From Myoxocephalus aenaeus (Eukaryota > Chordata > Actinopteri > Perciformes > Cottidae): 64,000 bases of DNA. Made by a program: the position numbers and the translations under genes. The DNA is taken from assembly GCA_038501785.1 (NCBI GenBank), contig JBAMJR010000089.1:9651001-9715000 (forward strand), in the 5' to 3' direction. The notes below the pieces were generated by a model. It was not told the DNA's origin. It searched no databases and saw nothing but the letters and a program-made list of their open reading frames with translations. Below, one piece after another: positions 21,794 to 34,900 of the stretch (position 1 is its first letter; each line of letters starts with the position of its first letter).

Positions 21794-24700
21794 AATTGTT
21801 ACTATATGTCTCTTGTGTGCACTTTACCTGCTGCTGTAATCCTGCAAATGTCCCCACTGCGGGACTAATAACAGAATATCTTATCATATCTTATCTTTAT
21901 AACATGTCATTATTTGGGTTCATCAACTGTCAGTAAAACAAAGAAAAAGGAATAAAACTTGAATGAATCTCTTCTCTTGAGTTAATATTTTCCAATCAAA
22001 GCATAACTGTTGTGCAACGACATCATTCTCCATTCGCCTATTTCCTCTCATTGAAAAGTTAAACAATCCCGGCTTTGTTAAAAAATAAACACAGTTTAAT
22101 TCACACACTGGGTCTCAGCATTTTTGGCTAGATCATTACTTCCCTCTAAAACAGCGGGCTGCCACAGTGTCTTTATTCAGATTACCACTGGGAGGAGCCA
22201 TAGTCAGAACATTTAAATATAAATCATCAAATAGACGGCTTATTTTAACTCCGTTATCAATTTAAATAATAACAATAACCAAACCTAAAGTTGAGTTTTC
22301 TGACATCTTAAGGTGCTGTAGATGCCTCAAGTAACTTTATATGAACGCAGAAAGCAATATGTGACTTAAGTTTGAATATTAAAAGACATAAATGATTATG
22401 GGAAAGTAATATGGGCAGGTTGTAACTTGCACACACCTCACCCCACTCACCTCTCCAGTTCTCCAGAGCTCTTCACCTGCACTGACACCAGGGAAACGCC
22501 ACATGTCTTTACTTGGTTATGTAATGATGCAAGGATTCAAAGGTTTTGTTTCTTACAAGCAGCACATGCAGTGAAATGCAGCGTGGAATACTTTTTAAGA
22601 CTTTGCCACCTTGTGAAAAAGAATAATGATTTAAAAAACTAAAAGTTAAATTCATAGCTAAATATATGTACAAACAAATATACACATTATACTTATAGGC
22701 GAACTATACAATAACATGTTGTAACTGTGGATGAAAATCTGCAATGTAGTGCAATGAAAAGAGAGGAGGAGGACAATGGACAAGTGAAGAGTTTGAATCA
22801 CAATTCAATTGAAGACAACTTTATTTATTTATTTTCAGGCACATTCTTACTTCCCCAGGCCCCTTGGTTCTCATTCTCTATCCTTCCAATTCCTCAATTA
22901 CCCGCCTCAGTATTCACCTGCTGCTGGACAGAGTGTCCATGCTGCTCGTGCCTTCGCTTTGCAGCCGCCTGAACTCAAAGCTGTCTTTACCTGATCTCTT
23001 ACGGCTTGTCTTTGTTGCCTGTTTTGACCTGCTGGATTTTTTTCCGATTGTTCCCGACCTGCTCACCTGTCGTGCCCTTCCCGGATTGGTTTGTTTGTAC
23101 TGCCCTCCTGTTGACAACCTGTACACCTTTTCCCTTTATTCTACCCGCCTGCCTGGTGGCTTTATTCGTCTGCTTTCGAGCCCTCCTACATGTCAGGGCG
23201 ATTGTATGCAGCAGCTCGCCACACAGATCAAAAGCACATACTAAAGTCGATAGAAAAGAAAGAAAAATACTGTTAATCACAAAACTAAAAACATCCAAAG
23301 GCTGTACCTTTTAAATCTAGATGTGGAATCTGTTATAAATACATAAAAAAAAAAAAAAAATCAAATTAACAATGTATTGTAAACCATCATTCATTATTAT
23401 TTTAAAAATAAAACCCTTAAAAAAAACCCATCTTAATTCCCTTTTATTTCATCATACTGAGTAAGAATGAAATGCAACACTTCTGGCTAAAGTACAGGAC
23501 TTCAGAGAATTGCTGCAATGACGGTGGTCAGCGTCGTAATACTTCTTATGAAAACACCCCTGCAGGACCTGAATTTAACCGAGTCAACTTCCTCTGAAAA
23601 TACGTCAGCTGACCTGCAATAACTTGTTTGACTGTTTCACTTCTGTTTACTTTGCAGAACTAGAAATTCAAAATACTTAAGAAGGCATTTCACACTGTAG
23701 GTGAAAAGCATTGTGTGGACATAACGGCATGATTTGTTGGCTGCCTGAAGACATCCATAAAACACTGCGATTTGCCCTTCAGGCCTCAATTGAAAGTAAT
23801 TGAGATCAAACTTGTTGCTTTCAATGTATAAAATATAGAAAGCCATAGTCACATTCAATACATTTAGCAGTGACTTCAAACAGAGAGGTGTAATTTACAG
23901 GAATCTGGGGGAGATAATGGCGTCAAACATATGCAGGTCCCGGTTCAGCCTGTCTCTGTTTATGTTACGTGTCAAACTGTTGAGGCTCACCGTCTCCTGC
24001 TCAGAATACATCATCACTGTTACTGGAACATGGCCAACCTTCATCCAAAGAACATGTTCTTCTAGTCGGGTAAAAACACAGCTAGACCTCACACACATTG
24101 CAACAACAGAAATGTATTCTCTTTGACATATATAAAGTGTTATGTTGTATTCATATTTCAAAAAGAAAATGAATGAATGAAATGCAGAAAATTCATCCAC
24201 CCTAGTGAAAATAGTTATTTCATATTTGAAAGGGTTAAAATCATAAATGGGCAGTATTTCTGTTACTTGTACTTGAAGTGAAATTACTTTTTTGAAAGGG
24301 TAATGGATCAAAGAAGCAGACCATATGTGGGTAGAATGGGACCGGACCAGTGATGTGATCATGTTACATTTTCATGTGTGTGTGCTTTTGATTGTCTTTT
24401 TTTGTTGCGAGGAAAAACTACAGTCCGGTCAAAACAGTTTTGGAGACAGTTTTTTTTTAGGTTTGTACGGTCACTAAAATACGGCTAAAAGGTGTTTTTG
24501 GTTGGATCATATTTGGATGATTTTCAAAACGTTCCCTTCATACAATTCCTTAGGACTTTTTTTTCCTGCTCATTAGGAAAATATTTGGGGCACACAATCA
24601 GTCGGGTTTGTTTTTGTTGCAATTTGTGAGGTTGACCCACATTTTGGGGGTGAAATGCTTTGAGTGTATAAGAGTGTGCAGAGACAAGCTTATTAAGGTC

Positions 24701-24839
24701 AACGGGTAGCCAAATGACAGACAACAGATGTTGAAGTTCACCCCCAAGTTTGAATTGCCTGTTGAACCTGTTTACAGCTGAGGTGCAGCAGCCGTGCAGT
24801 TAGCTTTGTAAATACAGGTTGAAACCGCTAGCAGCTAAA
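21791..24839. other. Intergenic region, no gene established
   Basis: Mostly AT-rich sequence. The stretch 22850-23320 is C/T-rich with several open frames and looks like decayed transposon sequence, but no domain was recognised. Other ORFs (for example 24362-23895 minus) show no motifs. Confidence 0.5.
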
Positions 24840-25275
24840 TGGTCAACCAAGCCCTCTAAAGGTCTATTATTGACACGTTATATGTTGTTATGTTTAATAC
24901 AGACAAAAACTTCATTTTTAGTGTGAAAACAATACTAAAAATTAAGCTAACGTCCGAAACAGCAGCTGGTTTTGATTAGCTTAGCATGAAGACTGGAATC
25001 AGGGGGAAACTGCTAGCCTGGCTCAGTACCCAACCAGGCCCTTTCAATGTCACTAATTAACACGTTATATCTTGTTTGTTCAATAAATACAAAAACCAAA
25101 GCGTGGAAACAACACTAAAAATGAAGCTAACGTCCGAGACGGCAGCTGGTTTCAATTAGCTTAGCATAAAGACTGGAATCAGGGGGAAACTGCTAGCCTG
25201 GCTCTGCCCGAAAGTCAACCAACTCATCTAAAGATTGTTTTTTTAACACATTATATCTCATCTGTTTAAACTGAA
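24840..25275. repeat. Tandemly duplicated dispersed repeat (unit about 177 bp)
   Basis: Two adjacent diverged copies share the order CACGTTATAT, ACTAAAAAT(T/G)AAGCTAACGT, CAGCTGGTTT, TTAGCTTAGCAT, AAGACTGGAATCAGGGGGAA and CTGCTAGCCTGGCTC. They are offset by about 177 bp, and a partial third start lies near 25251. The core matches a repeat in intron 3 of gene A. Confidence 0.7.
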
Positions 25276-26320
25276 GTAGTTATATGATTCAGGAAACTAT
25301 ATACCAAAGAAAACACATTATCTTTCATTTCTGCCAATATATCCGGCTAAATTCCCCCACTGTCCCCTTTTATATCCTTCTATATATAATTATCTTGAGG
25401 GTTATTTAATTGATTGAACGCATTACGCTTCTGCCTATAACTTTTCAGTCATATTGTATATAGGCTTTACTCATTGTATTGTATGTGATTACTGAATAAA
25501 ACACTACTACTACTACTACTACTATTTATACTACTACTATAGTGGTTATGTTACCACAGTTCCCTGATGGTTTCCTATTTGTGCCTCTGCTGCTCTTTTC
25601 CTGACACCAAGTCCCATTAAAATATCTGGCCCACTGATATGGAGTCCAGCCTTGTGGCTACAAGCATGTGGTGGGGGAGGAGGAGGCAGAGGAGAGGTAC
25701 AAAACTTCTTTTTTTTAAAGATTTCAAATATGTGGAAGTAAAAATGAGAAAACTGCTATAAATCTGGAGTATGTGGGGAGGACGTTGATATGTTTGTGGG
25801 AGAGAGGTTAAAGGTCACCAATAGTTCTGCAATCTGTGGATGTGAAAGCAGATTCCTGAGCAGGACCCTCACTAAAGGGAGGAAATGCTTTCAGGAAGGA
25901 GATAAGGGGAGTATGCTTCCAGATTCCTCCCCCAAAGCCCGCCAAAAGAAGAAGAAGAAAAAAATAGTTGTCTACCTAAATGTTTAGCTCTGTTGCTTGT
26001 GTGCAGGTTATAGGTCCGACACCATGTGTTTATATTTAGGGTCGTTGGTTCAGTGGCTGCTGTCAGGCTGAATCACGTTATGTTCACTCAAGGTCATCCT
26101 CTATACTGACAATACCGGAATTTCCCCAAACTTCTCCGGAAATCCTCCCCGATTGCTGACAGCATGGTTTCAATTTCGCTTCTTATCCATTTCTAATAAT
26201 GACGCGCCTGGAAACGCTTCAGTAGGCTGGCAGGCTGCGCGAGACGAAAGGCTCTCACTGCTCTGTCTCTGTTCCAGAGGAAATAAGGGAGTGGACGTTT
26301 ACTTTTGTCAAAAGACTTTT
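25276..26320. other. Intergenic region upstream of ICAM-like gene B
   Basis: It contains a short (ACT)n run at 25501-25524 and a G-rich patch near 25670. No gene was seen. The last 200 bp form the upstream region of gene B. Confidence 0.55.
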
Positions 26321-26332
26321 ACTTTCAATTTC
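26321..26332. promoter_or_regulatory. ISRE/IRF-type element upstream of the second ICAM-like gene
   Basis: ACTTTCAATTTC, whose reverse complement GAAATTGAAAGT fits GAAANNGAAA. It lies 82 bp upstream of the signal-peptide ATG of gene B. The surrounding sequence is not alignable with the upstream region of gene A, so the shared motif may be functional. Confidence 0.5.
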
Positions 26333-26414
26333 AGTCGCTCGCTCTCTTTGTAGCTTAACCGTTTTTTATTTAAATACCGGACATTCAACTTGCCGACAAG
26401 ACCTACTGGGAATA

Positions 26415-29400
26415 ATGCTTTTCGGGTACATCCTTCTGGTGGTTTCTCTGATGAACTTTCTGCGGGACTTCCATGTCTCCAGTTGTGGTAAGTTTTCCGT
26501 ATCTTCTGTTGCGGTCTGAGTATTTCCTTTTGTATAATATAGCAGTTCATCTCCCTCCGTGGGGCGTTTTACATCGTGATACAACACAACACGTGGTGTT
26601 TTTAAATGTTATGTTTAATGTTCTCAGCACTTGTAGCCTTTCTTTTAATCAGATGTAGTGAAACTTGTACAAAAGATTCACATGTTAAAATCTCGTTTTA
26701 TCATATATAAATATATATATATATTTTAAGTCTTTGTTTTTCTTTCCTTATTAATTGCTATAACTGTAGTAATACTGTGGTATTTTAATATTACATGTTT
26801 TATAGCCCCTCTGGATGAAGGCGTGTACCATTTGTCATCTCTCTTTTCTCACAATCTGAATATTGCACATAATATTGTGAACTTCGTATACTGTGGCAGA
26901 ACTGTTCCACATTATAAATATGGCGATACCCCCAAAACAAGCAATTTTTTATATTTGGGGCAGGCTAACTTTCACTCACTTACACACTGCTTGTAGACAG
27001 TCAGTTCTCAATGTGAACATGTGACATCCAGAGAATGGGTTTGAACTCTTGTGACCACAGGAGAATAACAGGGACCTTAATATGAACCGTAACCCACAAC
27101 CCTATTGACGTATTCAGTGATTGACTAGAAATGTAGAAAATATAGCAAATATATCTTGATTAGAAAAACTCAACTACGTATATAATGTAAAATGATGTAA
27201 CGGTGTATCTGAATGTTCATTTTAGAAACCCCAACCTCGTCTGTGTTACAGATAGAAACTGTGCAGATAAATCAGTGTTCACTCCGTCCACGCTGGTGGT
27301 GAAGTTTGGTGACCCGACCTATGCCAGCTGCTCTGTGTGTCAGGATGCTTGCATCAACAACTTATTTGATTTGGAAATCACCGTGGGAAACAAAATGAAG
27401 AACGGAACCACCATTTCATGGACCGTTGACAGACTGACTGAGTGGCGCACATCTCCTTTGTGCTTTTATAATAATGATACTGGTCACCAGTGTTGTACCG
27501 AACTGCCTGTTACTCTCTACCGTAAGTTAAGAAACGCTATGATGCAAGTTATGATGTAATCATTTGTGAGTAATAAACCATCTTGGGCGTTTGGATCGTT
27601 GTTTCTGACTCTCTGTCTGTCTCCACAGAGCATCCACAAAACGTGTCCATCAGCTTAGGTGACCACACTGGGCCGATGTTGGAGGGTCGGCAGTATACTC
27701 TGCAGTGTACAGTAGAGGAAGTAGCTCCTGTTAAAGACCTCACCGTGACCTTCTACAGAGGTCGCACAGCACTGGTTCAGCTGCAGTCCAGCAACAGAAA
27801 CATAAAACCAGTGACCGAGACCTTCTCTTTAAACATCACCCTGAGTAAAGAAGACGATGGAGTCCAGTACTGGTGTGAAGCCAAGCTGGAACTGGGAGCT
27901 GATGGACCACAGCTCCCTCCAGTGGAGATGTCACAAACCATCACTGCCACTGTGTACTGTGAGTCTGACACCAGAACATCAACACATCTTGACACCCTTG
28001 GTCATTATGTTGCTCTCTTTTGGAATGATGGAAGATACATTGTTGATCTGTTCCTTAAAACTGCACTTATCAACATATATATATATATATTTTACATCAG
28101 CAGTAGATCACACAGATAAGTATCCCCAGACTCCACAGACTTCCTCATCTATAGTATCTTTCGTCTCAGCGCTTTGGTTCTCTGGCCTTCAACTTTACTG
28201 TTTTAGTTCAGTCTCATAGCTCTTAACAGCTGCTCCTGTGCTCCTCTATGTGTTGGAGTATAAAGTATATTATAGCAGAAACTGAAAGTGAGTGTACAAC
28301 AGCCTGTTAGGTACTTTCCATCCCTTCTCTACGCGATGAATTGTATATCCAGATAAAGGACAATCTGTTTGAATGTGAAAATGTTCCCATGTTGCTGTCA
28401 TGACGTGTTTGTGTTTCATCCCTCAATGAACGACCAACAGATAAGCCTCAGCCGGAGGGGCCATCGCATCCAGAGCCGATCACCGTCACGGAGGGAAACC
28501 CTCTGCGACTGAACTGCTCGGCCGTTGGAAACCCCGACCCCTCGTACGCCTGGACGCTCCCGTCGGGAAGCCCCTCAACCTCCAAAAGCAACGTTCTCAC
28601 TATCGACTCTGCAACTTTTGCGGATGAGGGGAAGTACACCTGCTCCGTCAGCAATGCCATCGGGACCGCCACTGTGAAGCTGAACGTGGAGGTCCTAGGT
28701 ACTGATCCTTCTTTCTTTTCTTAAACCTCTAATTCGACTCTTTGCAGACAACTACATGCTAGTTGTCATGATCTGCAAATGTGGATATTCTTGATATTTA
28801 ATAGGTTAGACATAAAAAGCTGACTTTTGATAATAGTTTGAATGCGGCATTGATGTTATAGAATGTGCACATAGTTTATCTTTTTGTTAGCACGATGGTG
28901 CAACGGCAGTATGGAGCCCCAAAGAGGACTAAATGCAGGAAAAGGTTGTTGAACATACCAAAAATATAATGCACCAGTACATTTTACTCTTTTCTTTTAG
29001 ACCATTTCATTGAGTGTAAACAGAAATCGACCTTCTCTTTAACCTCAATTAGTTTGGTTTCGACTAAAGTACTTTTTTAAATGTTCAAGGTGAGTTTTAA
29101 CTGTTTAACTGACCGTTTTGACTGTCACTGGAAAGCGAGCCACAGCGTTGCTTCCACTGTAGCGTTCTCACAGCAGATGAGAACTGATTCTCACACACGT
29201 GACACAAGGAAGGAAGTTCATTGTGACTGTTTTCATATTCGGTGTCGGTCTGACGTGTGGTATTCTCTCTTTTTTTCTTCTTCACCTCTCACTCTAACCA
29301 GCTGCAGCAAACTACATGTTAATCCTAATCGGCGTGATCGTAGCCGTCGTTGTTCTGATCGCCATCTTCCTGATTGGATACTTCTATTGCTACAAACAGA

Positions 29401-29477
29401 ATCGAATGGGACAGTACAACCTGAAGGACGTTTTCCACTTACGTCCACGGCACTCTCCCATGCCCACTGTCGAGTGA
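26415..29477 (+). CDS. ICAM/VCAM-like adhesion receptor B, three Ig domains, transmembrane
   Basis: Five exons: 26415-26487 (signal peptide MLFGYILLVVSLMNF...), 27252-27521, 27629-27958, 28441-28698 and 29302-29477, giving 368 residues with phase-1 introns throughout. Exons 1-4 have exactly the same lengths as in gene A (73, 270, 330 and 258 bp). The three Ig domains are nearly identical to A, including the paired-Cys domain 1 and the acidic NLFDLEITVG loop. The last exon differs entirely. It encodes a transmembrane helix (YMLILIGVIVAVVVLIAIFL...) and a short cytoplasmic tail (KQNRMGQYNLKDVFHLRPRH...) with one Tyr and basic residues. The acceptor CCAGCTGCAG offers two in-frame AGs six bases apart. 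B is a conventional ICAM-type receptor, and synteny agrees. Orthology to one mammalian ICAM cannot be set. Confidence 0.82.
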
Positions 29478-31740
29478 CCCTGCAGGAAGGCATGGAGATG
29501 TGTTTGGACCTTTGTTGCATCCTTCCCTCACCCCTCATTTCCTGTCATTCCTCTACTGATGCTATCTATGACATAAAATGACCCGAATGGCAAAATTAGT
29601 TTAAGTCAAGTTTCAACTTGTGCGACCTATATATTGAAAGCAACAAGTCACCAGCTCCCTTATTAGCGTAATAGCTTTGTTTACTGTAAAGCACAGTGTG
29701 GCACGGTGTTACACTTATTAGGGAGAGATGTAAACGGATGTAATCATTTCAGTTCAGTTTATTTTAGGAGAGTTAAAAGCGCCGGTCTTGTTGCTGTGGC
29801 CGTCATTTCAGCGTCTCACTGTCCTCTGTTTGCATTTCTTAATCACTTCATTGGTTTTCAGAACTACTTAGCAGAAATGTTGACTCACGGGCATTGTCCT
29901 GAAACACTCAAACGTATGTGAATATAAAATATCATAGTTGCAATAAGCACACGTTGCAGGACCAGATCCTGCTGTGGTTTTATGCAGAAGTATAGTGTAT
30001 TGATTATGGCTGCAGAGTGATGACAGTTTTAAGATTTTTTTTTTTTTTTTTTAAATGAACACAGCCTATTTTAACTAGTCCGCATGTATTATTTGGTGCT
30101 TATTCGGTCACATGTGGCTGAAACATCCTGTTGCTGTTTCTCTCTGTTGTATCTTGGTTGTGTTACTGCACAGCACTTCATACATTTATTCAGAGATGCG
30201 TTGTAAATAGAATATGACTGTGTGAAAACGCACCCACTGAACTTCACGGCTGTGTTAAACCACTGAAAGCATCCTGTCACAGCCCACAGCCCAACCGTTT
30301 CCGTTTGCATGTGGGCGTGTGTGTATGTGTGTGTGTGTGTGTGGTAATGAACTATTCATTGGAACTTCCATTGTGAAATATATGCTTTGACCACGTTTAT
30401 TTTAGAAATTTAAATACATGATCACTTTCTACAACGATGTCTCTTTTGTTGTTATTTTATTGCATTTTTTTTAAAGTAGCTGCAAATACATGGAGGCAGT
30501 GTTAACGCACCACAAAATTGATACATCATTATATTAAATATTAAACATTATCTTATTTTTTTATTTCCTAATCATGTTAGATTCCAGTAATCCAATGGAA
30601 GGATGTGATCTTGCCTCAGTATAAAAAAATTACTGGAGGACGTAATTACAGATTTCCTGTTTATGAGATTCTTCATCGCTCGGCTAGCTTCACAACTCTT
30701 GATGCTTTTTCATCTCTGGGGCTTTTACGGGAAGTCCGCTGCAGAGGTCATGTTTAGGGTGAACCGAGTAAATGCATCCCAGAAATGTTACATTTGTTAA
30801 ATTATTGTTTCTTAACATGAGACTGGAAAGCAGGTCCATCCGTCCTCGTGCACAGTAATGTATAACAACCGTGCAACTGACACGGAATGACAGCCTGCAT
30901 TATTTTACAAGCTATCACTGAATACTGTGGCCATGGTGGTGTCAGCAGCTCAAAAAGTGAAAACACTTCCAGAGGAAACCTGTGCATCCTGGAGCTCGTG
31001 CCCAGCTCTTGCCTCAGTGTTTATGGCAAATGTTCATGCTTGACAACCTTGTTGCCCCTTGTTTATCAAACGGTCACATTAAAAACCTCCCTGGAGCTCC
31101 TCAACACAAAGGCCACTGGCTGTAGAAAGTGAAACATAAACTATAGCAGTGGCATCACAACAAGGTGATTCAAATCCATTAAAACAAAACTAATATAGAG
31201 TATTTTTCACCATCCACTAACCTCTTGTGTCACTTTTCCTACATTTTAATTTCTTAACAATATCACCCTAAATGTTCTTTTACACATTTTGAGACACTGC
31301 GTGTTAAATAAAATAAATATATAAAAAACGTTTTGTAATGGTTGTTTCATCAATTTTAAGAAGAACAAGAAGACCTTTTACACACACAAATTACACTGAC
31401 ATGTGTGTTAATAACACATATTTCCAAATGTTACAAGATGTAAAAATTATCCATTTTGCCCAGTTTCCATTAGTTTAATGTGTTTAATGCTATTATTCTA
31501 CTCCACGAAGTTACCTTTCTAAAGCAAATATAGGAAGGTCACTTTTTACCGCACTACACATATTTTACAAGTATTGTTACTAATTGCTTTTTACATAAAT
31601 AAAAAAAAATATTATTATTATTATACTACACTACAATCCCAGTGGTAGGCCCATATACTGTATATATGAATGAAGTAAAACTAAGTAATTGATTAATGTG
31701 TCACAATTACACTTAGTTTGTGTGTTTGGCTATTAGAAAA
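29478..31740. other. Gene B 3' flank and intergenic region
   Basis: AT-rich sequence with a poly-T/A run near 30035 and a TG repeat near 30318-30342. ORFs here are short and have no motifs. I looked for a Janus-kinase (tyk2) exon because of the human gene order and found none. Confidence 0.6.
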
Positions 31741-31918
31741 AAAAAACAAGCGCGCGCTTGTTGATGACGTGTGTTGATTGGATTCCGGGCTCGCGGCTCG
31801 CTAAGAGGATTTAGGGCATAAAACCATCAACCTCCCGTCTTTCTGTTCGCTGCCGCCTCGTCGGTGCGTTGTTGTCCCCGCTGAACGATCTCTGCTGCCT
31901 TCACGGACACCGGGAGAG
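31741..31918 (+). promoter_or_regulatory. CpG-rich cdc37 promoter and 5' UTR
   Basis: CpG density rises sharply here against an AT-rich background. Visible elements are a perfect 14-bp palindrome CAAGCGCGCGCTTG (31747-31760), a CRE-like TGATGACGTG just after it, an inverted CCAAT box (GATTGG) near 31774, and GGGCTCGCGGCTCG. No TATA box is close. This fits a housekeeping promoter. Confidence 0.6.
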
Positions 31919-34900
31919 ATGAGCATCGACTACAGCGTCTGGGATCACATCTACGTGTCCGACGACGAGGACGCGACCCATCCGTACGTGGACACGCCGA
32001 GCTTGTTCAGAATGAGACACCGGGTCAGCGGAGTGAGGCGTGTGTGTGGTAGCCGTGAGGTCTTCAGCCTGTTTTAGTTTACAGTCACCGACAACCGGGG
32101 GAACGAGTCCATGCAGACACCCACAGGTGCTGCGCAGAAACCCGCGACCGAGTCAGATGCTGCCAGCTAAAGACCTGAGTAGAGCACTTAAAAAAAAAGA
32201 AATGAAAGTTACACAGTTACAAAGTGGTTTATAGAAAGATGAAGAAGATGATTTCAATGTGGAACAGGCAACTTAAAAAGTGTAAAATAATAAGAAATTT
32301 GAAGAAAACACAAGAACCAAACACTAGAAAAGTGTTGACGGCTATCTAGATGATCTAATAGCCACTAGTTTAGACTATAAAAAAGTTGTGACAATATCTA
32401 TTTTGCTTTTTTCAAGAGAGAATAATCAGAGCTTGACTAATATTACCATTTGATTTCAAATAGATATTTTGGTTGATAAATAACAAGAAAATGCAGCGAA
32501 GAAATGCCAAAGTTATGTTTTGAGGTCTTGGTAATAATAATAATAATGAGTTATGGTCCACTGAAGAGCCTTCTCTAGAGCTTACAACCATATCTCCATA
32601 AACTGCACTTGAAAGCTCTGGATAAAGCCAATAAGTGGACCTTGAGTCAAGATTTATTTTTTTTGGCAAAATGTCAGTTTGTCGGTCAGACCGCATTGAC
32701 GAGTTTATTCTTCGACAGTAAAATATCATTAGTATATTTTAAATAAGAAAATGAATGTTAACCCGGGATGAAAAATTTGACCAGATTTTTGGGTCCCAAT
32801 CCCAACTGCGCTGAAAACAAACCGAGAGGCGTAAAAACTGGTTTAGCTGCTTAATGCATCGGTGCAGCTCAGTCTGTGTGGCCCTGGTTCTGAGTGAATA
32901 ATGAGCTTAGCTGCTGTCACGTGGCTAGTTAAGTGAACTGGTTTGTCGTCCCCATCACCCCCCTCTGGTTTCCCTCGTCTATTTCCAGTCCAGTAATTCT
33001 TAAATCTGATATCCGTGGAGAATCTGAGCTGATGTGGGGAAATTTATAATAATGACTCTGGCTGATTGAAACGTTGAACTCTTTTTGAACCTCAAATTAG
33101 GCCATGCATGCGTTTTTTAATTCATTCTGATGCATGCCCTCAACATGTTTCATTGCCCGACAACAGGCACGTCTTTCTCAATATGTTTGAGACTCTTCTC
33201 CCTCTGATTCATGAATGTTTTTAAATAAAAGATAGTCCTAGTTTTTCCTGTCTCTCGTGCACGCTTTTGTTTTGAATGTTTGAGTTCTAGTTTCTCTTAA
33301 TTCGACTTTCTCATCACTTCTCTTCTTCCGACCCGATCCCCTTCGTCCTCTGTTCAACTTCCTCCGCCTGTTTCTTCTTTCATTTCTCTCTCTCATCCAC
33401 TCCGGCCCGCCAACAACAGACTCGACTGGAGAAAATGGCCGATTTTCAGCAGAGAGGGGAAGATCTGGAGTGTAACGTGTTGGAATGCAAGAGGCAGCTG
33501 GAGGAAGCCCAAGGACGCCTTAAAGAGCTGGAGGAGGACGGACGGAGGGAGGGAGAGGAGGATGAGGAAGGAGAGGCCGAGCTGAAAAAAGCCCAGGCCG
33601 AGGTGAGAAAACTGAGGAAGGATAAGAAGTCGTTTGAGAAAACGATGGAAGAATACCGGCGAGAAGAAAAGAAACTGCCCTGGGACGTTGACAGTATCAG
33701 CAAAGAAGGTTTCAGCAAGGTGAGGCCTTCAGGGTCGCAAGATTTAGTGGGAAGTCTGACTCCGGATTCACCCGCTTTCTTTTTCTGGCTTTTTTCTAGA
33801 GCGTACTCAACATCAAGCCGGCAACAAAGGAGGAAACGGAGGAGGAAAAGGTGGAGAAGCACAAGACCTTTGTGGAGAAGTACGCAAAGGAAATCAAACA
33901 CTTTGGTATGCTTTTTATTCTTGATGCATTTGTTGTCTTCGCCTTCCTGCTCCCTCACGCTGGCCCTTTCTTTCAAATGTGACCTTTCATTGTTGTTGTT
34001 TCAAACCCCGCCCCTCTTTTTGTATTCTCTAGTCCTAAGATTTTCAAAGGCACCAAACACATCAAAAACACTTGAAAAAAATGACACTCCTTCTCTGTTC
34101 TCCACTCAATATGGAGAAAAGTCTGTGTCAAAGTCACTAAAGAATATTTTGGTCTTTTTTTTTTGAGGCCATTGCATTCCCGTTTTTCCATTCTGTGTAT
34201 TTGATATATAATTGGTTAGTTAGCTCTTGGTTAGTGGGCATTAATTGTATGTTGCATTGTGAGCTACTTAAGTCGCACTTTATACTGTATTACATATTAT
34301 ATTATATACTTTATTTTAAGTACAGAGTAATGTTGGCACATGTAACACAAGCCCCTTGATGGATATTGATAGTTTAAGTCATCATTAAAATTACAGTTTA
34401 AACTCTTTAAGTCAGTGTGTATAATAACCATTAGAAGTAGCGTATGGGGAAACACAATAGTCAACATTGGACACAAGGATAAATGTATAAATTGATGGAA
34501 ACCTTGTGGTTTATTGTTTATTTTTGTGTCGTGTAGCCAAGAAAGCTGCTAATTGACGAGCTCTAAAAAAGGTGGATCGCCAAACACAAACTCACCATTT
34601 CTGAAAAAGGTCTACGGCAACGTCAGTTCTTTGAGTTCAAAACCCCAACCACTAAGTTCAGAACCCCAATCGCTGGAGTTAAAACCCCAATCGCTGGAGT
34701 TAAAACCCCAATCGCTGGAGTTCAAAACCCCAATCGCTGGAGTTCAAAACCCCAATCGCTGGAGTTCAAAACCCCAATCGCTGGAGTTCAAAACCCCAAT
34801 CGCTGGAGTTCAAAACCCCAATCGCTGGAGTTAGAAACCCAACCGCTGGAGTTAGAAACCCAACCACTGGATTTCAGTCTGACTGCTCGTCTGTATGTCA

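Noticed and set aside
22727..23320. Overlapping C/T-rich ORFs that looked like retroelement 3' coding sequence
   Set aside because: No integrase, RT or gag motif could be recognised and the strand is unclear; left as unclassified.
29478..31740. Search for tyk2 between the ICAM-like genes and cdc37
   Set aside because: No kinase, SH2 or FERM-like exon was seen in any frame.
34553..34834. 93-codon ORF with repeated SLEFKTPIAGVQNPNRW-type units
   Set aside because: Translation of the cdc37 intron 3 minisatellite; it does not join cdc37 exons in frame.
34633..34870. CRISPR-like direct repeats
   Set aside because: The units are contiguous with no unique spacers and lie in an intron of a vertebrate gene.
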